The notes under the pieces: model-generated
What the model saw: the letters and a program-made list of their open reading frames with translations, nothing else
Database searches by the model: none
What the model was told of the DNA's origin: nothing
Assembly: GCA_022925895.1 (NCBI GenBank)
Contig: JAKSYS010000127.1
Location: 48,389 to 112,388 of the forward strand
Length of the DNA: 64,000 nt
DNA from: Fragilaria crotonensis
Taxonomy: Eukaryota > Bacillariophyta > Fragilariophyceae > Fragilariales > Fragilariaceae
Direction: 5' to 3'
In this document: positions 8,934-19,821 of the stretch, piece after piece
Layout: every line of letters starts with the position of its first letter
Numbering within the stretch: position 1 is the stretch's first letter
Position numbers and translations under genes: made by a program

Positions 8934-10770
8934 ACGAAACTCGTCGCGCTTTCAGATAAGTCATCCCGTCTGTTTCCTTTTCAAATTTCATCGTGTCACC
9001 AGATGGGTTCTTGAGCTCAGATTCGTCTTTCCTGCTCACAAACTCGTTCCCATTCTCATTCAAACGTCCCACACTGATCAGGTTTCGAGCGAAGTCGGGG
9101 ATAACCATCACTTCTCGCAAAATCATCCGTTTATTGGAGTGTTTTTGCTCCAAACACAGATCTCCAATTGCTGTAGCTTTTAGGGTCTCATTGCTTCCAA
9201 CTCTGACATGCTCTCCATCCAAAGTAGCCTTCAAATTAAACATGTTGTTGGTGGTCTTGGCAACATGTGTAGTGGCGCCCGAATCCATCAACCAGTTCTC
9301 AAAACCATCTTCATCATGGTCAGCAACAAACTTAGTTTTGCAGGAATTCGCCATGAAAACTTCTTCGTCCCACTTCCAATTACTTAGGCCTCGCGGGGTG
9401 TCCATACGGTACTCAGTCGTGTCGGATTCCTTTTTCTTGTCTTTTTCGTCGTCGTTCCAGAAATCGTCTTCGTCATCGTCGTCATTGTCTTCGTGATTGC
9501 TTTCGTCATCGCTCGTTTCGCACATATCAGCCCAACTCACGGGCTTTTCGATCCTTCGGAGATCTTCTTCGAGTTCGGTGTCGTTCTTTTCAATCCCATC
9601 GTAGTATTGACCAATTAATTCTTCTTCCGGTTCCGATACGTCGAGGGCAATAATCGTCTCGGCAAATTTCTTGTACTTGCGGTCCAACTCCGTATCAGGT
9701 TTACGTTTCCTGTTATCGTTCGCGATGTCGTTGAGAATCTCCAGGGCAAGCTTGTCCAGATCGATGTCGTTTTGTACCATTGGTTCCTCCCTGTTTCTCG
9801 TTTCGTGAATAGCCATTCCGACAAACATTCCCGAGTCGTTTCCTTGAGTTTTGCAGTGTTGCGCTCGGTGCCCAACTTGGCCACATTTGTAACATTTTCC
9901 CGAAAACGAATTTTGCACTCCATTGCCATTCTTGACATTGCCTCCATTTCTCTCTTCATTGCTCTTGCAGTCTCGTGCCTTGTGCCCTTGTTTTCCACAC
10001 TTGTTACACTTCCCTTTAAACTGCCGCCAGCTGTTTCGTCCGCCGGTCGTCGTGAGCGCCAAATGCTTCTGATTTCGTTCGCCTCCTTTTTCGTCTCTCT
10101 TTTCTTGAATTCGTCCCTTAAACGGCTCAATGAACATCTGATAGTGCCCTGTGATCTCCTCAACGAAGTCTTGATGGTCCATACCCTCACGCCCAATCTT
10201 GCCGTTCAACGAAGTGATGACGGCCTCGTAGCGTCGTTTTGGCAAACGTGCCAAAATTGTTGCTTGCATCTGTTCTTGGCTTCTCATGGTCCCATTTTCG
10301 CACTTACCGACCTCTCTGTTCAACCTTTCGAGCTCCAATATCCACATGTGCGGGTCCTCCATGTCATTCTTCATGTAACACTTTTCTAATTGCGTAGTCG
10401 CCTTCACAAGGTCTTTCGTCTTCTTCGAATCGTACCGACTTTTCAACGCTTTCCACATGTCGTTCGCCGTCTCTTCGGCCTCAATAATCGCAAATGCGTC
10501 GCCCTGGCATGACATAATCAAAAAATTGCGAGCATCGTTGTTCCACTTCTGCGCTTGTTCTTCCTCTCTTGTCAACTCCACAGCCCCTGGGCTTGGCAGC
10601 TTCAACTTTTCCAGCAGGCCCCTCTCAAAGCCTTTGGACGCAGCAAACACTTCTGCCTTCTTGAAGAACTCTCGCGGTTCCATACCGCCCTTCGTCTTGT
10701 CATTTCCCCAGAAGGGAATGACCTTGATCGTCTCGAGCGGACTCGACTTCATCGTCGCTTCGCTCGCCAT
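8707..10770 (-). CDS. Copia Gag-protease-preintegrase segment
   Basis: 687 codons from ATG 10770. The N-terminal half is a Gag capsid-like domain (UBN2/Retrotran_gag type). Two CCHC zinc knuckles follow at about residues 253-268 and 295-310 (Cys-x2-Cys-x4-His-x4-Cys), then an acidic linker. The aspartic protease active site Asp-Ser-Gly is at about residue 494 (LMDSGATTH). The integrase HHCC zinc domain ends the frame (HRKFGH ... CDGC, about 640-675). The stop at 8707-8709 interrupts the normal link to the integrase core, which continues in the next frame. One extra base near 8715 would account for this. The product is the structural and processing part of the virus-like particle. Confidence 0.9.
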   Translation of the reverse strand: MASEATMKSSPLETIKVIPFWGNDKTKGGMEPREFFKKAEVFAASKGFERGLLEKLKLPSPGAVELTREEEQAQKWNNDARNFLIMSCQGDAFAIIEAEETANDMWKALKSRYDSKKTKDLVKATTQLEKCYMKNDMEDPHMWILELERLNREVGKCENGTMRSQEQMQATILARLPKRRYEAVITSLNGKIGREGMDHQDFVEEITGHYQMFIEPFKGRIQEKRDEKGGERNQKHLALTTTGGRNSWRQFKGKCNKCGKQGHKARDCKSNEERNGGNVKNGNGVQNSFSGKCYKCGQVGHRAQHCKTQGNDSGMFVGMAIHETRNREEPMVQNDIDLDKLALEILNDIANDNRKRKPDTELDRKYKKFAETIIALDVSEPEEELIGQYYDGIEKNDTELEEDLRRIEKPVSWADMCETSDDESNHEDNDDDDEDDFWNDDEKDKKKESDTTEYRMDTPRGLSNWKWDEEVFMANSCKTKFVADHDEDGFENWLMDSGATTHVAKTTNNMFNLKATLDGEHVRVGSNETLKATAIGDLCLEQKHSNKRMILREVMVIPDFARNLISVGRLNENGNEFVSRKDESELKNPSGDTMKFEKETDGMTYLKARRVSFEREAFNAEGIAKRGDETIENKKNEAMDINEAHRKFGHATEKVVRSLLKTLGIKPTGEWAVCDGCARAKATQKRG

Positions 10771-10820
10771 CGTCGTCGTCGTTAGATCTTAACTCTCAAA
10801 AACAATCGTTTTATAAAACG

Positions 10821-11323
10821 TGTTGAGAATCCCAGATATCGTGAGCGCGGTACCACAGTACTTGCTCTGGTTATGGGGTGATAACTGCAGTTGTCAGGCC
10901 TTGACAAAATCAGCAAAGTAAAAGTTATGAGTTTAGGTTCTAACTAAACTCCTCTTCCAGGTTCCCTTCTCTGTCTCTCCAGAACCTTCCTCTGTCTTCT
11001 TCCTTCCTTGTGTCTCCTTCTTGTTCTTCCCAGTTCTTTTATAGTGGACTTCTGTCCAATCTCCTACATGTTTAATGTTTTCCTCCAACTTTCCATAGTT
11101 TTCGTCCTCCGATGGAATCTTGGTTTGTTGGACTCTTTGGAAATCCGTATCGCGATTAATTTCGAATTCTTTATCTCAGTTCAGTCGTGTGTTCAATTCC
11201 GAGTTCACGTCTGACTCGAATCTGACATTCCGTCCAAACGTCGAATCTCTCTCAGCTTCGCCAACGATAGTATTCACTGTCTCACCGGTACTGGACTTAT
11301 CCAGTAGCCTACTATCCTCGACA
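10821..11323 (-). repeat. 5' LTR of the Copia element
   Basis: Same length as the other LTR, with three transitions between them (near 10890, 11176 and 11268). One of these turns a Trp codon of the pol C-terminal extension into a stop in this copy, without consequence because the 5' LTR is not translated as pol. It should contain the promoter; I did not identify a specific TATA box. Confidence 0.93.
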
Positions 11324-11329
11324 GACGTG
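11324..11329. repeat. Target-site duplication of the Copia element (GACGTG), right
   Basis: Identical to 5274-5279 and directly outside the 5' LTR. Confidence 0.8.
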
Positions 11330-11596
11330 CTCGAGAGTTTCCCAGATAGAGATGTTTCAAACAAATTACTGTGACGCTGTAGTACTGGAGTATATCTTGT
11401 ACTGTCCGTCGAGTCCAACCAGTGAAATCATGTGTGCGAGGCAAACGAAAAACAAGCACTTGCATTTGTCAGGCTGTCAGCCAGATGCACGCGAGTACAC
11501 AATGGAGTATCCCTACATGAAGGAGGTAACGTCGGTTCGCAGTCATCCATTCCTAACTAATAGCTGGATAATGATCGTACCCACTCCAATACAACG
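11330..11596. other. Spacer between Copia element and PT-repeat gene
   Basis: No gene seen. It should hold the 3' end of the PT-repeat transcript. Confidence 0.35.
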
Positions 11597-14500
11597 TTAA
11601 CTCGGCAACTGCCCATTCTGATCACATCCAATAAACACCAAATCATCGATGGATGCGGATTCACCTTGGTTCTCGCTTACATCGGCAAAGAATCGCAGAG
11701 TCATCTTTCCCTTTGGAGAAAGGTCTTTAATAGGAATTTCCATTCGCAAAGTATAGCGCACAAACGGATACATCCCATCCAAGTACGTGCGACTCCACAT
11801 GATATCACCAAACGTTGTGGTACTGGTGCCGGCATCACTCAAATTTGGATGGGTCCAACCAAAAATCCGAAGTCCACAACTTGGTTGTTCACATAAACTT
11901 TGAATTTGTCGGGACCCCAATAGATGTCATTCCCATCCCACGTTCCGTTTTGATACAAGGTAAAGCTGACTACCCCTTCCTTCCTTTGTGACGGAAAATC
12001 AAATGTCTTGGTTGGCTGCTGGCTTTTTGAAAAAGGGCCCAGAAATTTGGAGGAACCTGCAGAACTACTGACCGTCGTAAAGTTACTCCAACCGTCAACT
12101 TCGCCGTCTTCGAAATTTTCAAAGGCGTCGAGATGACAAGTACTAGAAAGTGGGGTTGGAGGTCGAGTGGGAAAAGCTGTAGGGGATGATATTGGTGCTG
12201 CTGTCGGGTTCATAGTAGGTGAATTCGTGGTCGGAACTGCCGTTGGCATAGCTGTCGGAGCGTCTGTTGGTGAGACAGTCGACGATACAGTCGGTGCACG
12301 TGTTGGAGCATACGTTGGAGATGCCGTCGGATTTAAAGTCGGTGCACGCGTTGGCGCTCCTGTCAAAACAGCAGTGGGAGATTGGGTCGGCGCATTTGTT
12401 GGAGCTTCGACTGGAGACACCGTTGGCGTTGCCGTCGGTATTGGAGTTGGTGAATCTGTGGGAAAAGCAGTAGGAGACTGAGTCGGTCCTCTTGTTGGAG
12501 ACTCCGTAGGGCTCTTGGTTGGTGAAGCCGTTGGCGCGGCGATCGGCATTGAAGTCGGAGCTCCAGTGGGCAAAGCAGTCGGAGACTGAGTCGGTACACT
12601 CGTTGGAGCTCCAGTTGGGAGAACCGTAGGGGTCAGAGTTGCTGAAGCCGTGGGCGTGGTGGTTAGCATTGAAGTCGGAGCTCCAGTGGGCAAGGCAGTC
12701 GGAGACTGCGTCGGTACACTCGAAGGAGCTCCAGTTGGAGAAGGCGTAGGGCTTAGGGTTGGCGAAGCTGTGGGCGTGCCGGTTGGCATTGAAGTCGGAG
12801 CTGCAGTGGGAGAAGCAGTCGGAGACTCAGTCGGAACACTTGTTGGAGGTCCAGTTGGAGAAGCCGTAGGGCTTAGGGTTGGCGACGCTGTGGGCGTGGC
12901 GCTTGGCATTGAAGTCGGAGCTGCAGTGGGAGAAGCAGTCGGAGACTGAGCCGGTACACTCGTTGGAGCTCCAGTTGGAGAAGCAGTAGGGCTTAGGGTT
13001 GGCGAAGCTGTGGGCGTGCCGGTTGGCATTGAAGTCGGAGCTGCAGTGGGAGACGCAGTCGGAGACTGAGTCGGTACACTCGTTGGAGCTCTAGTTGGAG
13101 AAGCAATAGGGATAACGGTTGGTGAAGCCGTGGGCGTGGTGGTTGGCATTGAAGTCGGAGCTGCAGTGGGAGAATCAGTCGGAGACAGAGTAGGTACACT
13201 CGTTAGAGCTCCAGTCGGAGACACCGTAGGGCTCAGAGTCGGTGAAGCTGTGGGCGTGGCGGTTGGCATTGAAGTCGGAGCTGCAGTGGGAGAATCAGTC
13301 GGAGACTGAGTCGGTACACTCGTTGGAGCTCCAGTTGGAGAAGCCGTAGGGCTTAGGGTTGGCGAAGCCGTGGGCGTGGCGGTTGGCATTGAAGTCGGAG
13401 CTGCAGTGGGAGAAGCAGTCGGAGACTCAGTCGGAACACTTGTTGGAGGTCCAGTTGGAGAAGCCGTAGGGCTTAGGGTTGGCGAGGCTGTGGGCGTGGC
13501 GCTTGGCATTGAAGTCGGAGCTGCAGTGGGAGAAGCAGTCGGAGACTGAGTCGGTACACTCGTTGGAGCTCCAGTTGGCGACGCCGTAGAGCTTAGGGTT
13601 GGCGAAGCTGTGGGCGTGGCGGTTGGCATTGAAGTCGGAGCTGCAGTGGGCAAAGCAGTCGGAGACTGAGCCGGTACACTCGTTGGAGCTCCAGTTGGAG
13701 AAGCCGTAGGGCTTAGGGTTGGCGAAGCTGTGGGCGTGGGGCTTGGCATTGAAGTCGGAGCTGCAGTGGGCACAGCAGTCGGAAACTGAGTGGGTACACT
13801 CGTAGGAGCTCCGGTTGGAGACGTCGTAGGGCTAAGAGTTGGTGAAGCCGTGGGCGTGACGGTCGGCATTAAAGTCGGAGCTGCAGTGGGAGAAGCAATT
13901 GGAGACTCAGTCGGAACACTCGTTGGAGCTCCTGTTGGAGACTCTGTTGGGCTGAGGGTTGGTGAAGCCGTAGGCGTGGCGGTCGGCATAGAAGTTGGAG
14001 CTCTACTGGGCAAAGCAGTCGGAGACTCAGTCGGTACAGTCGTTGGAGCTCCAGTTGGAGAAACCGTAGGGCCTAGGGTTAGCGAAGCTGTGGGCATGGC
14101 GGTTGGCATTGAAGTCAGAGCTGTAGTGGGAGAAGCAGTTGGAGACTCAGTCGGAACACTCGTTGGAGCTCCTGTTGGAGACTCTGTTGGGCTCAGGGTT
14201 GGTGAAGCCGTAGGCGTGGCGGTCGGCATAGAAGTCGGAGCTCTACTGGGCAAAGCAGTCGGAGACTGCGTCGGTCCACTCGTCGGAGCTTCAGTTGGAG
14301 ACGCCGTAGGGCTTAGGGTTGGTGAAGCCAATGGCGCTGGGGTCGGCATAGAAGTTGGAATGCTAATGGGAGGAGCAGTCGGAGACTGAGTCGGTATACT
14401 TGTCGGAGCAATTGTCGGCGTGGCGGTCGGCATTAAAGTTGGTGCACCAGTGGGAGAGGTAGTAGGAAACTTGGTCGGTAGATTTGTTGGGTCACCGGTG

Positions 14501-17500
14501 GGAGCCAGCGGCGCTGTTGTTGGCATTGAATTCGGAGCAACTGAAGGCGTTTCTGGAGGAGTCGCAGGCGGTGGTGAACCTAGAGGAAGGGTAGGTGCAG
14601 TTGTTGGAGTATCCATCGGAGCGAGGGTAGCGTCCACGGTTGGTATAGTCGTCGGCGTGGCTGCCGGCACTGAAGTCGGAGGAACTATTGGCGTGTTCGT
14701 CGAGAATTCGTTTGGCGATCCGATTGTTGGAGATGTTGTCTCTTGCGTTGGTACCGGTACGCTTGTTGGCGTATCGGCCGGTGAAGCTGTGTTAACTTGC
14801 GTTGGTGCTGTTGTCGTGATCGAAAGTGGCGAAAACGTTGGACTACTTGGCGACGTCGTTGGCACAGACGCGGATGTGGGCGTGAATGGCACAGGTGATG
14901 TCGTTGCAAACGTCGGCGACTGATTCGGCACTGCAGTCGTTGGAATTCCTGACGACGACTGTGCCGGGGTACTGTTAGGTGTCGCAGTTGTTAATACTGT
15001 TGGGGCTTGGTTTGGTGCAGCATTTGGAGTAGCCGTCTCAGTCTGACCAGGGGCCGCAGTCAGAACCGCCAAAGGCGGCGGGGTAAGAGCATTTGTCGGG
15101 CTACCATTTGGCGACGCCGATTGAACCGTTCCTGTGGTCGGCGTGACAGGTGCAAGTGATGTCGGGAGTGCTGTTGTTGATTGAGTCGGGACGGTATTCG
15201 GTCCGATCGTTGGAGACGCTGCTGTGTCTTGGTTTGGAGCAGCCGTCGGTGTGGTCGCCGGCAAAGGTGCCTGTGTATTATTCGGCACTTCAGTGTTGGC
15301 GATTCCTCCGTCTACTGGCTGTTCAGTTGGCGATGAGCCAAATGTGGGTCCTCCGGTTGTTAACTCTTGCGTTGGCGCTGCGGATGGCAACACTCCAGGA
15401 ACTGGAGTTTCATTCGCATCTCCAGATGTTGGCTCTCCGGTACTGGACACTGCAGAAGGCATTTCGTTACTTGATTCTGGCTGTGTAGGCCACTCAGTAT
15501 TTTGACCAGGAGATGGAAGTGTCAATGCGGGTGCTCCAGTTGTCGGCAATTGTGTGGATCCACCGTTTGTCGGTACGCCAGATGTGGACACTACATTCGG
15601 TCCACTTGTGGTTGGAAAATCGGTCGATGCTCCAGTTGTCGGCAATTGTGTGGATCCACCGTTTGTCGGTACGCCAGATGTGGACACTACATTCGGTCCA
15701 CTTGTGGTTGGAAAATCGGTCGATGCTCCAGTTGTCGGCAATTGTGTGGATCCACCGTTTGTCGGTACGCCAGATGTGGACACTACATTCGGTCCACTTG
15801 TGGTTGGAAAATCGGTCGATGACACTTGGATCGGCATTTCTGTTATCGGATCTCCAGCTGTCGGCTCACCGGTGCTAGACTCTTGAATTGGTGGTGCATT
15901 ACCATCTGTCGTTGGACTTTGATCAGGCGGCGATGTAGAAAACGATGGTTGTATCGAGGGGGGTACATTAATTGGTGACAAAGACCCTCCGGAAATCGGC
16001 GCCGGACTCGGACTTGCAAAAGGCTCTGCGCTTCGAGTCGATGGGCTTATCGAGATGCCTGAATCAGATGCCATGGTTGGTGTAAACGATGCAGGAGACG
16101 CGGACGGAGACGAGATCGTCGATGAATCTGGTGCCGACGACAGATTCTGACCGAAATATTGAGAAGGATTTGGAACAGTCATGAGTGCAGAGGGCATGGC
16201 ACTTTGGAATGGTCCTTTCGACGTCACGCTTCCCAATGACGGTATTTCCACTTGTGTAGGAGGTAACGATGATTGCAACGAAGGGGCAATGGACGGCACA
16301 ACGGAATCAAAATTGAACGTGTCAGCGACGATCCCCAGGCTATCCAAAACTTTTCCTTGTTTCACTCTCTGGAAGCAGCACGGCAGCTTGGAATCTCCAC
16401 CCGGTGATTCAACGATCCGCGTTATTTCGAGTTCTAATGTAAGTGCAACGTCGACGTATTGGATGTCCGACAATTGACCGGGGTCGTTTGTGGTTTGCAA
16501 CAGCCTATCCGCATAAGTTTCCTCCAGTAATCTGACCCCCGCGTCGTCGTTATGACCAAACAGTGGTTCTCGATCTGAGCAATCCCTACATTTCACAGTC
16601 GCAGCAAACTCTGTCACTAGGATGGGTGTCCCGAACTCATCAACGACCAGACTTTGACTGACAATCTCCGATTTGTCGACGAATCGTTGATAAATATCGT
16701 AACAACCAGCAGAGACGTCGTTGTACGCGGTTGTGAAGGCATCCTCAAGGATTTTCTTTTCACTGCCAATCAGTGTCCGTTCAAACCCTTCGAACTCAAT
16801 AATGGCATTTCCTTTCTTATATACTGGATTTTCGGGACATACCACAGGTGTTTCTGGCGCTAACGAGCTTTGACTTCTTGCTACTGATACCCCTGCTGAA
16901 ACCGACGCTGCTACAACGACAGCCATTACCGCAATTGCAGTGATGTTTACAGCATTACTGTTGAAAGAGACAAATAGGGGTAAGTGGATGGCCTTTATTT
17001 TGCAAACCCGCGTAATCGAATGATGAGACGCTCAATCCTTTCAACTTACGCAGCTGCAACCCCCATCCCCACAGCAGCAGCCCCGGCTGCTGCTGTTGCT
17101 CCAGCGCCCGCGGCGCCTGCCGCATTGGCAGCGGCTTGACATGCCATTTGTTGTAGAGCCTGTGATTGTCGAGGTGGTTGTTGCGGTGGTGGTTGTTGAG
17201 CAGTTGGAGGAGGACGAGGCGGATACGAAACTGGAACTGTCACGTGACTCCCATCTTGTGGAATGGGGACATTGTTACCACTGTGTTCTATAATGGCAGC
17301 CGCATCATCCACTTCATCATCATCATCCGCGAGAATCTGATGTCCCATGTACCCCAATCCGCCAACTGCCAACATGACAGCTGTCCCTGTCGCATATAAT
17401 TTGCGTGGTTTTCGATGATCTTCCTCTTCTTTCTCTTCGGCGTCATCATTTTCATCATCATCGTACGCTCTACTGTATTCCAACAAATGGTCAGGATCAT

Positions 17501-17669
17501 GTATTGGTGTTGTTGAAGGATTTGATATAGTCGCTTCGTCTTCCCACAGTTGTTCGGATTCGTCGTCATCTTGATCCTCATCCTCGAACAGTATTGTTGT
17601 TGTTGATGATGATGATGTTGTTGATGCATTTGTATCGATTGCATGGATATCAATGTCACGCTCCTCCAA
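11597..17669 (-). CDS. Giant PT-repeat membrane/surface protein, two exons, one frameshift
   Basis: I join three frames into one gene. Exon 1 (17669-17050) encodes an acidic Ser/Asp/Glu-rich cytosolic part, one hydrophobic segment (LYATGTAVMLAVGGLGYMG) and an Ala-rich stretch. Its frame ends at a TAA that is also part of a GTAAGT splice donor. Removing 16958-17049 joins it in frame to exon 2, which opens with a second hydrophobic helix and then a Cys-containing ectodomain of about 190 residues. Next come about 1,300 residues of Pro-Thr repeats with a 40-residue period, and a C-terminal domain rich in Trp and Asn. The frame stops at 11839, but that domain reads on in the next frame to 11597; one base missing from the T5 run at 11861-11865 (A5 on the plus strand) explains it. 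No ATG is in frame at the exon 1 start (open from TTG 17669), so the true start is unresolved. Likely a cell-surface or frustule-associated protein (inference). Confidence 0.6.
12430..14440 (-). repeat. About 17 copies of a 120-bp coding tandem repeat
   Basis: Inside the PT-repeat gene the sequence repeats every 120 bp (40 codons). Each unit encodes Ser-Met-Pro-Thr, Ser-Pro-Thr, Gly-Ala-Pro-Thr and Ser-Val-Pro-Thr blocks. The copies differ by scattered substitutions but keep the frame, so selection for open reading and frequent unequal exchange are both likely. Confidence 0.85.
15533..15820 (-). repeat. Three near-perfect copies of a 96-bp coding repeat
   Basis: Units start at 15533, 15629 and 15725 and are almost identical, encoding 32 residues each (Pro-Thr-Thr-Ser-Gly-Pro ... 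Gly-Gly-Ser-Thr). The high identity implies recent duplication. Confidence 0.9.
16958..17049 (-). other. Predicted 92-nt intron
   Basis: On the minus strand it starts GTAAGT and ends TTTCAACAG. Splicing joins codon phases exactly (GC|T, then Asn-Ala-Val-Asn) and removes the stop overlapping the donor. The length is normal for a diatom intron. Without transcript data it remains a prediction. Confidence 0.6.
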
Positions 17670-19821
17670 GGTTCCACTGTAGCATTGTTCCGATTACATA
17701 CAAGAGGTGTTGTTGTTGTTGTTTTTTGTTGTTATGTCATCGAAATGTATGGAATTGTACAGTATGCCATTGTACATGGTTTTAATATAACATTTCGAGT
17801 GCAAGACCACAATCGGGGAACGCACAAGACGTAACACAAAAGGCACATGGTGGTTCATGGTTCAGGTCGAGAATGAGTCGTACGAATATATGGGACCAAA
17901 CATCAATTTTTTATAGTGTCCAGTTCGTCAACGTTTGGAAATTGAATTAAATGGTTCAGGAGAGTAAAGTGTAATGTTAGAATGAAGGATTGACTTGAGA
18001 TACGAGTGCAGAGTATGAATTGGATTGTGTATGTTGACACTTTCAAGAACGTACCTCATTTTGAATCGGGATTGCGCTAGTATGCGAAGTGCTGTGTGCG
18101 TTTCTCTTTTGCGTTTGGACTAATCAATCAGGCTGAAGTAGATTGACGACTTGTTGAACTACGGTAGGTGTGTGTTGGTTCAGTTTGGTCAACAAACAAG
18201 GACGAGATCGGATTGCTTTTAACGATGTATCCCTTGATCGAATCAATTGCGCATCCTTGGGTTTGTTTGCTCGTGTCCTGCTGTGTGTTTGAGTGTTTAT
18301 TTATTTAGTTAGTTCTCCGTTACACCTCTGACCTCTGCACTACGAGTACTGCCTACAACACGTACGTTATGTTTACGACATCGCGCTATTGTAATAGAGG
18401 GTTAATTTGGACTTGAGACATGTGTCTCAGTCATTGTAGTTGCCATATATGGTCTCGCTGGTTTGCAACTCTCGTCTTTCTAACATTATGACCCCCATAC
18501 TCATAATTGTGGTACCTGGTACTGCATTTGGGATTGGATGGAAAGTCGTCCGTAAATCCCATATGTCCATCATTCTTCGATTCGATGCCGAATCGCTTAA
18601 ATGTAATCTTGAAACATTTTTTATGCGAATGTCCAAGAGACACAGATTTGTCATGGAAGGCATATCAGAACGAGTTGTGCAACCTTCAAAAGCACCCCTT
18701 GTCCAGGAGTTGTACTCGTACTGTACAGTATCTTTGTTAGGTGAAACAAACAAAATCACCGAGATCACTGACCATCACATATGCATAATACATATGTATA
18801 CATACGCTTGTTTGACAAATTAATTTCAAGACTCGATGAAGAAACGCACATATCATAGGGCGGGATCATTCTTATTGCGACATTTTTGTTGGATGACCCA
18901 GAAAGTTTGATCAACGCACCTGTCCTTGGACCGTAAGTTTCAATTTTCCCGCAACTCTCATACGTTGTAACCTACCGGTATTTTCCGTTTTGCTGTACTA
19001 CTATACCAGTAACCGGTACTGCAGTAATCGCCAGCTCGCTCAACAGAATGCACTTTGCAAGTCTGATCATGGCCGATTACTCCCTTGGTCATGGGGACAC
19101 AATCAAGCAAGTCCTAGCTAGTTCACCTTGCGTTCAAGGTCAGCAGTGAAGGCACCAGGACATTGATTCGGTTCACATTCTCGTCAATCGACTCTTGACT
19201 CTTTCCGGGATTCAAAACACAATGATTGCAACAACAACAAATGCCCCAGTTGCTGTGGGTGACAATCTCATTGAAATGCCTTTGTAATTGGTTCAGAATA
19301 ACCTATTGACAAGGTTCCACATTATGAGATCCCTGCAGAGGATGCTTTAGGTGAAGAAATTGTAGAGGATGTGGTGGTGCGTGCTGGAAATCAATACTGC
19401 TGCAACTGAGACAGTTGCAACTGCTCATGACATTGATTGGACCAAAGCAACAATTGATGATCCTTCATTAAAGAGTGTTGTCCCTCTATGAATATGGATG
19501 AGCATTTGCAATCCAGCCAGTTGGTGATGTAGCTATTCATCAATGGTGGCATTGATATTCTTGCACAAGTTCTTCACCTTTAGATTTTTTCTTGATGTTT
19601 CCTCCAAAAGACTTGACTGATATGGTGCACCAGACCAATGTGCAACTTCTCCAGTTGTCTCTGAAACTGAAACTGAAACTGAATGTAACCAGTGAGGTGT
19701 AAGGGTCATTGGAGTAATCATTCTGACAACAAAGTTTGAGTTTACATCAGCTGCATCATGCATATAGCTCCGTATTGCATTTACTCATGTCATATCGCCT
19801 TTGCACTCTGTGCATTCACAG
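17670..19821. other. Long non-coding interval
   Basis: I find no supportable gene in 2.1 kb. Open frames at 18427-18823 exist on both strands with no recognisable domain. There are T-rich and TTG-repeat tracts at 17700-17735 and several AGTAC-type words around 18300-19030. The last few hundred bases may hold a decayed 5' part of the TM9SF relic. Confidence 0.4.

Larger units (their letters stand above)
5280..11323 (-). mobile_element. Ty1/Copia LTR retrotransposon, nearly complete
   Basis: A 6,044-bp element on the minus strand. It has two 503-bp LTRs, 5'-TG..CA-3' LTR ends (TGTCGAGG...CTCAACA), a polypurine tract beside the 3' LTR and a 6-bp target duplication GACGTG. Coding order is Gag zinc knuckles, aspartic protease, integrase, reverse transcriptase, RNase H, which is the Copia order. 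The two LTRs differ at three positions only, all transitions, so the insertion is recent. The polyprotein reading frame shifts twice (about 8715 and 7308), and the two shifts compensate each other. I could not see a convincing primer-binding site next to the 5' LTR: the first internal bases read CGTTTTATAAAACG and not a TGG-type start. Confidence 0.93.

Noticed and set aside
8614-10792. Plus-strand ORFs within the Copia element (up to 205 codons)
   Set aside because: They are antisense shadows of the Gag-protease frame, which has clear domain matches.
12430-14440. Satellite DNA
   Set aside because: The 120-bp repeat keeps one open frame throughout and lies within a longer gene with unique ends.
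12167-15886. Several plus-strand ORFs of Val-Gly-rich repeats inside the PT gene
   Set aside because: They mirror the Pro-Thr repeats; their ends follow the repeat and not any gene structure.
18427-18823. Possible gene (open on both strands, 113 and 127 codons)
   Set aside because: No domain, no signal for one strand over the other, and no neighbouring exon that I could join.
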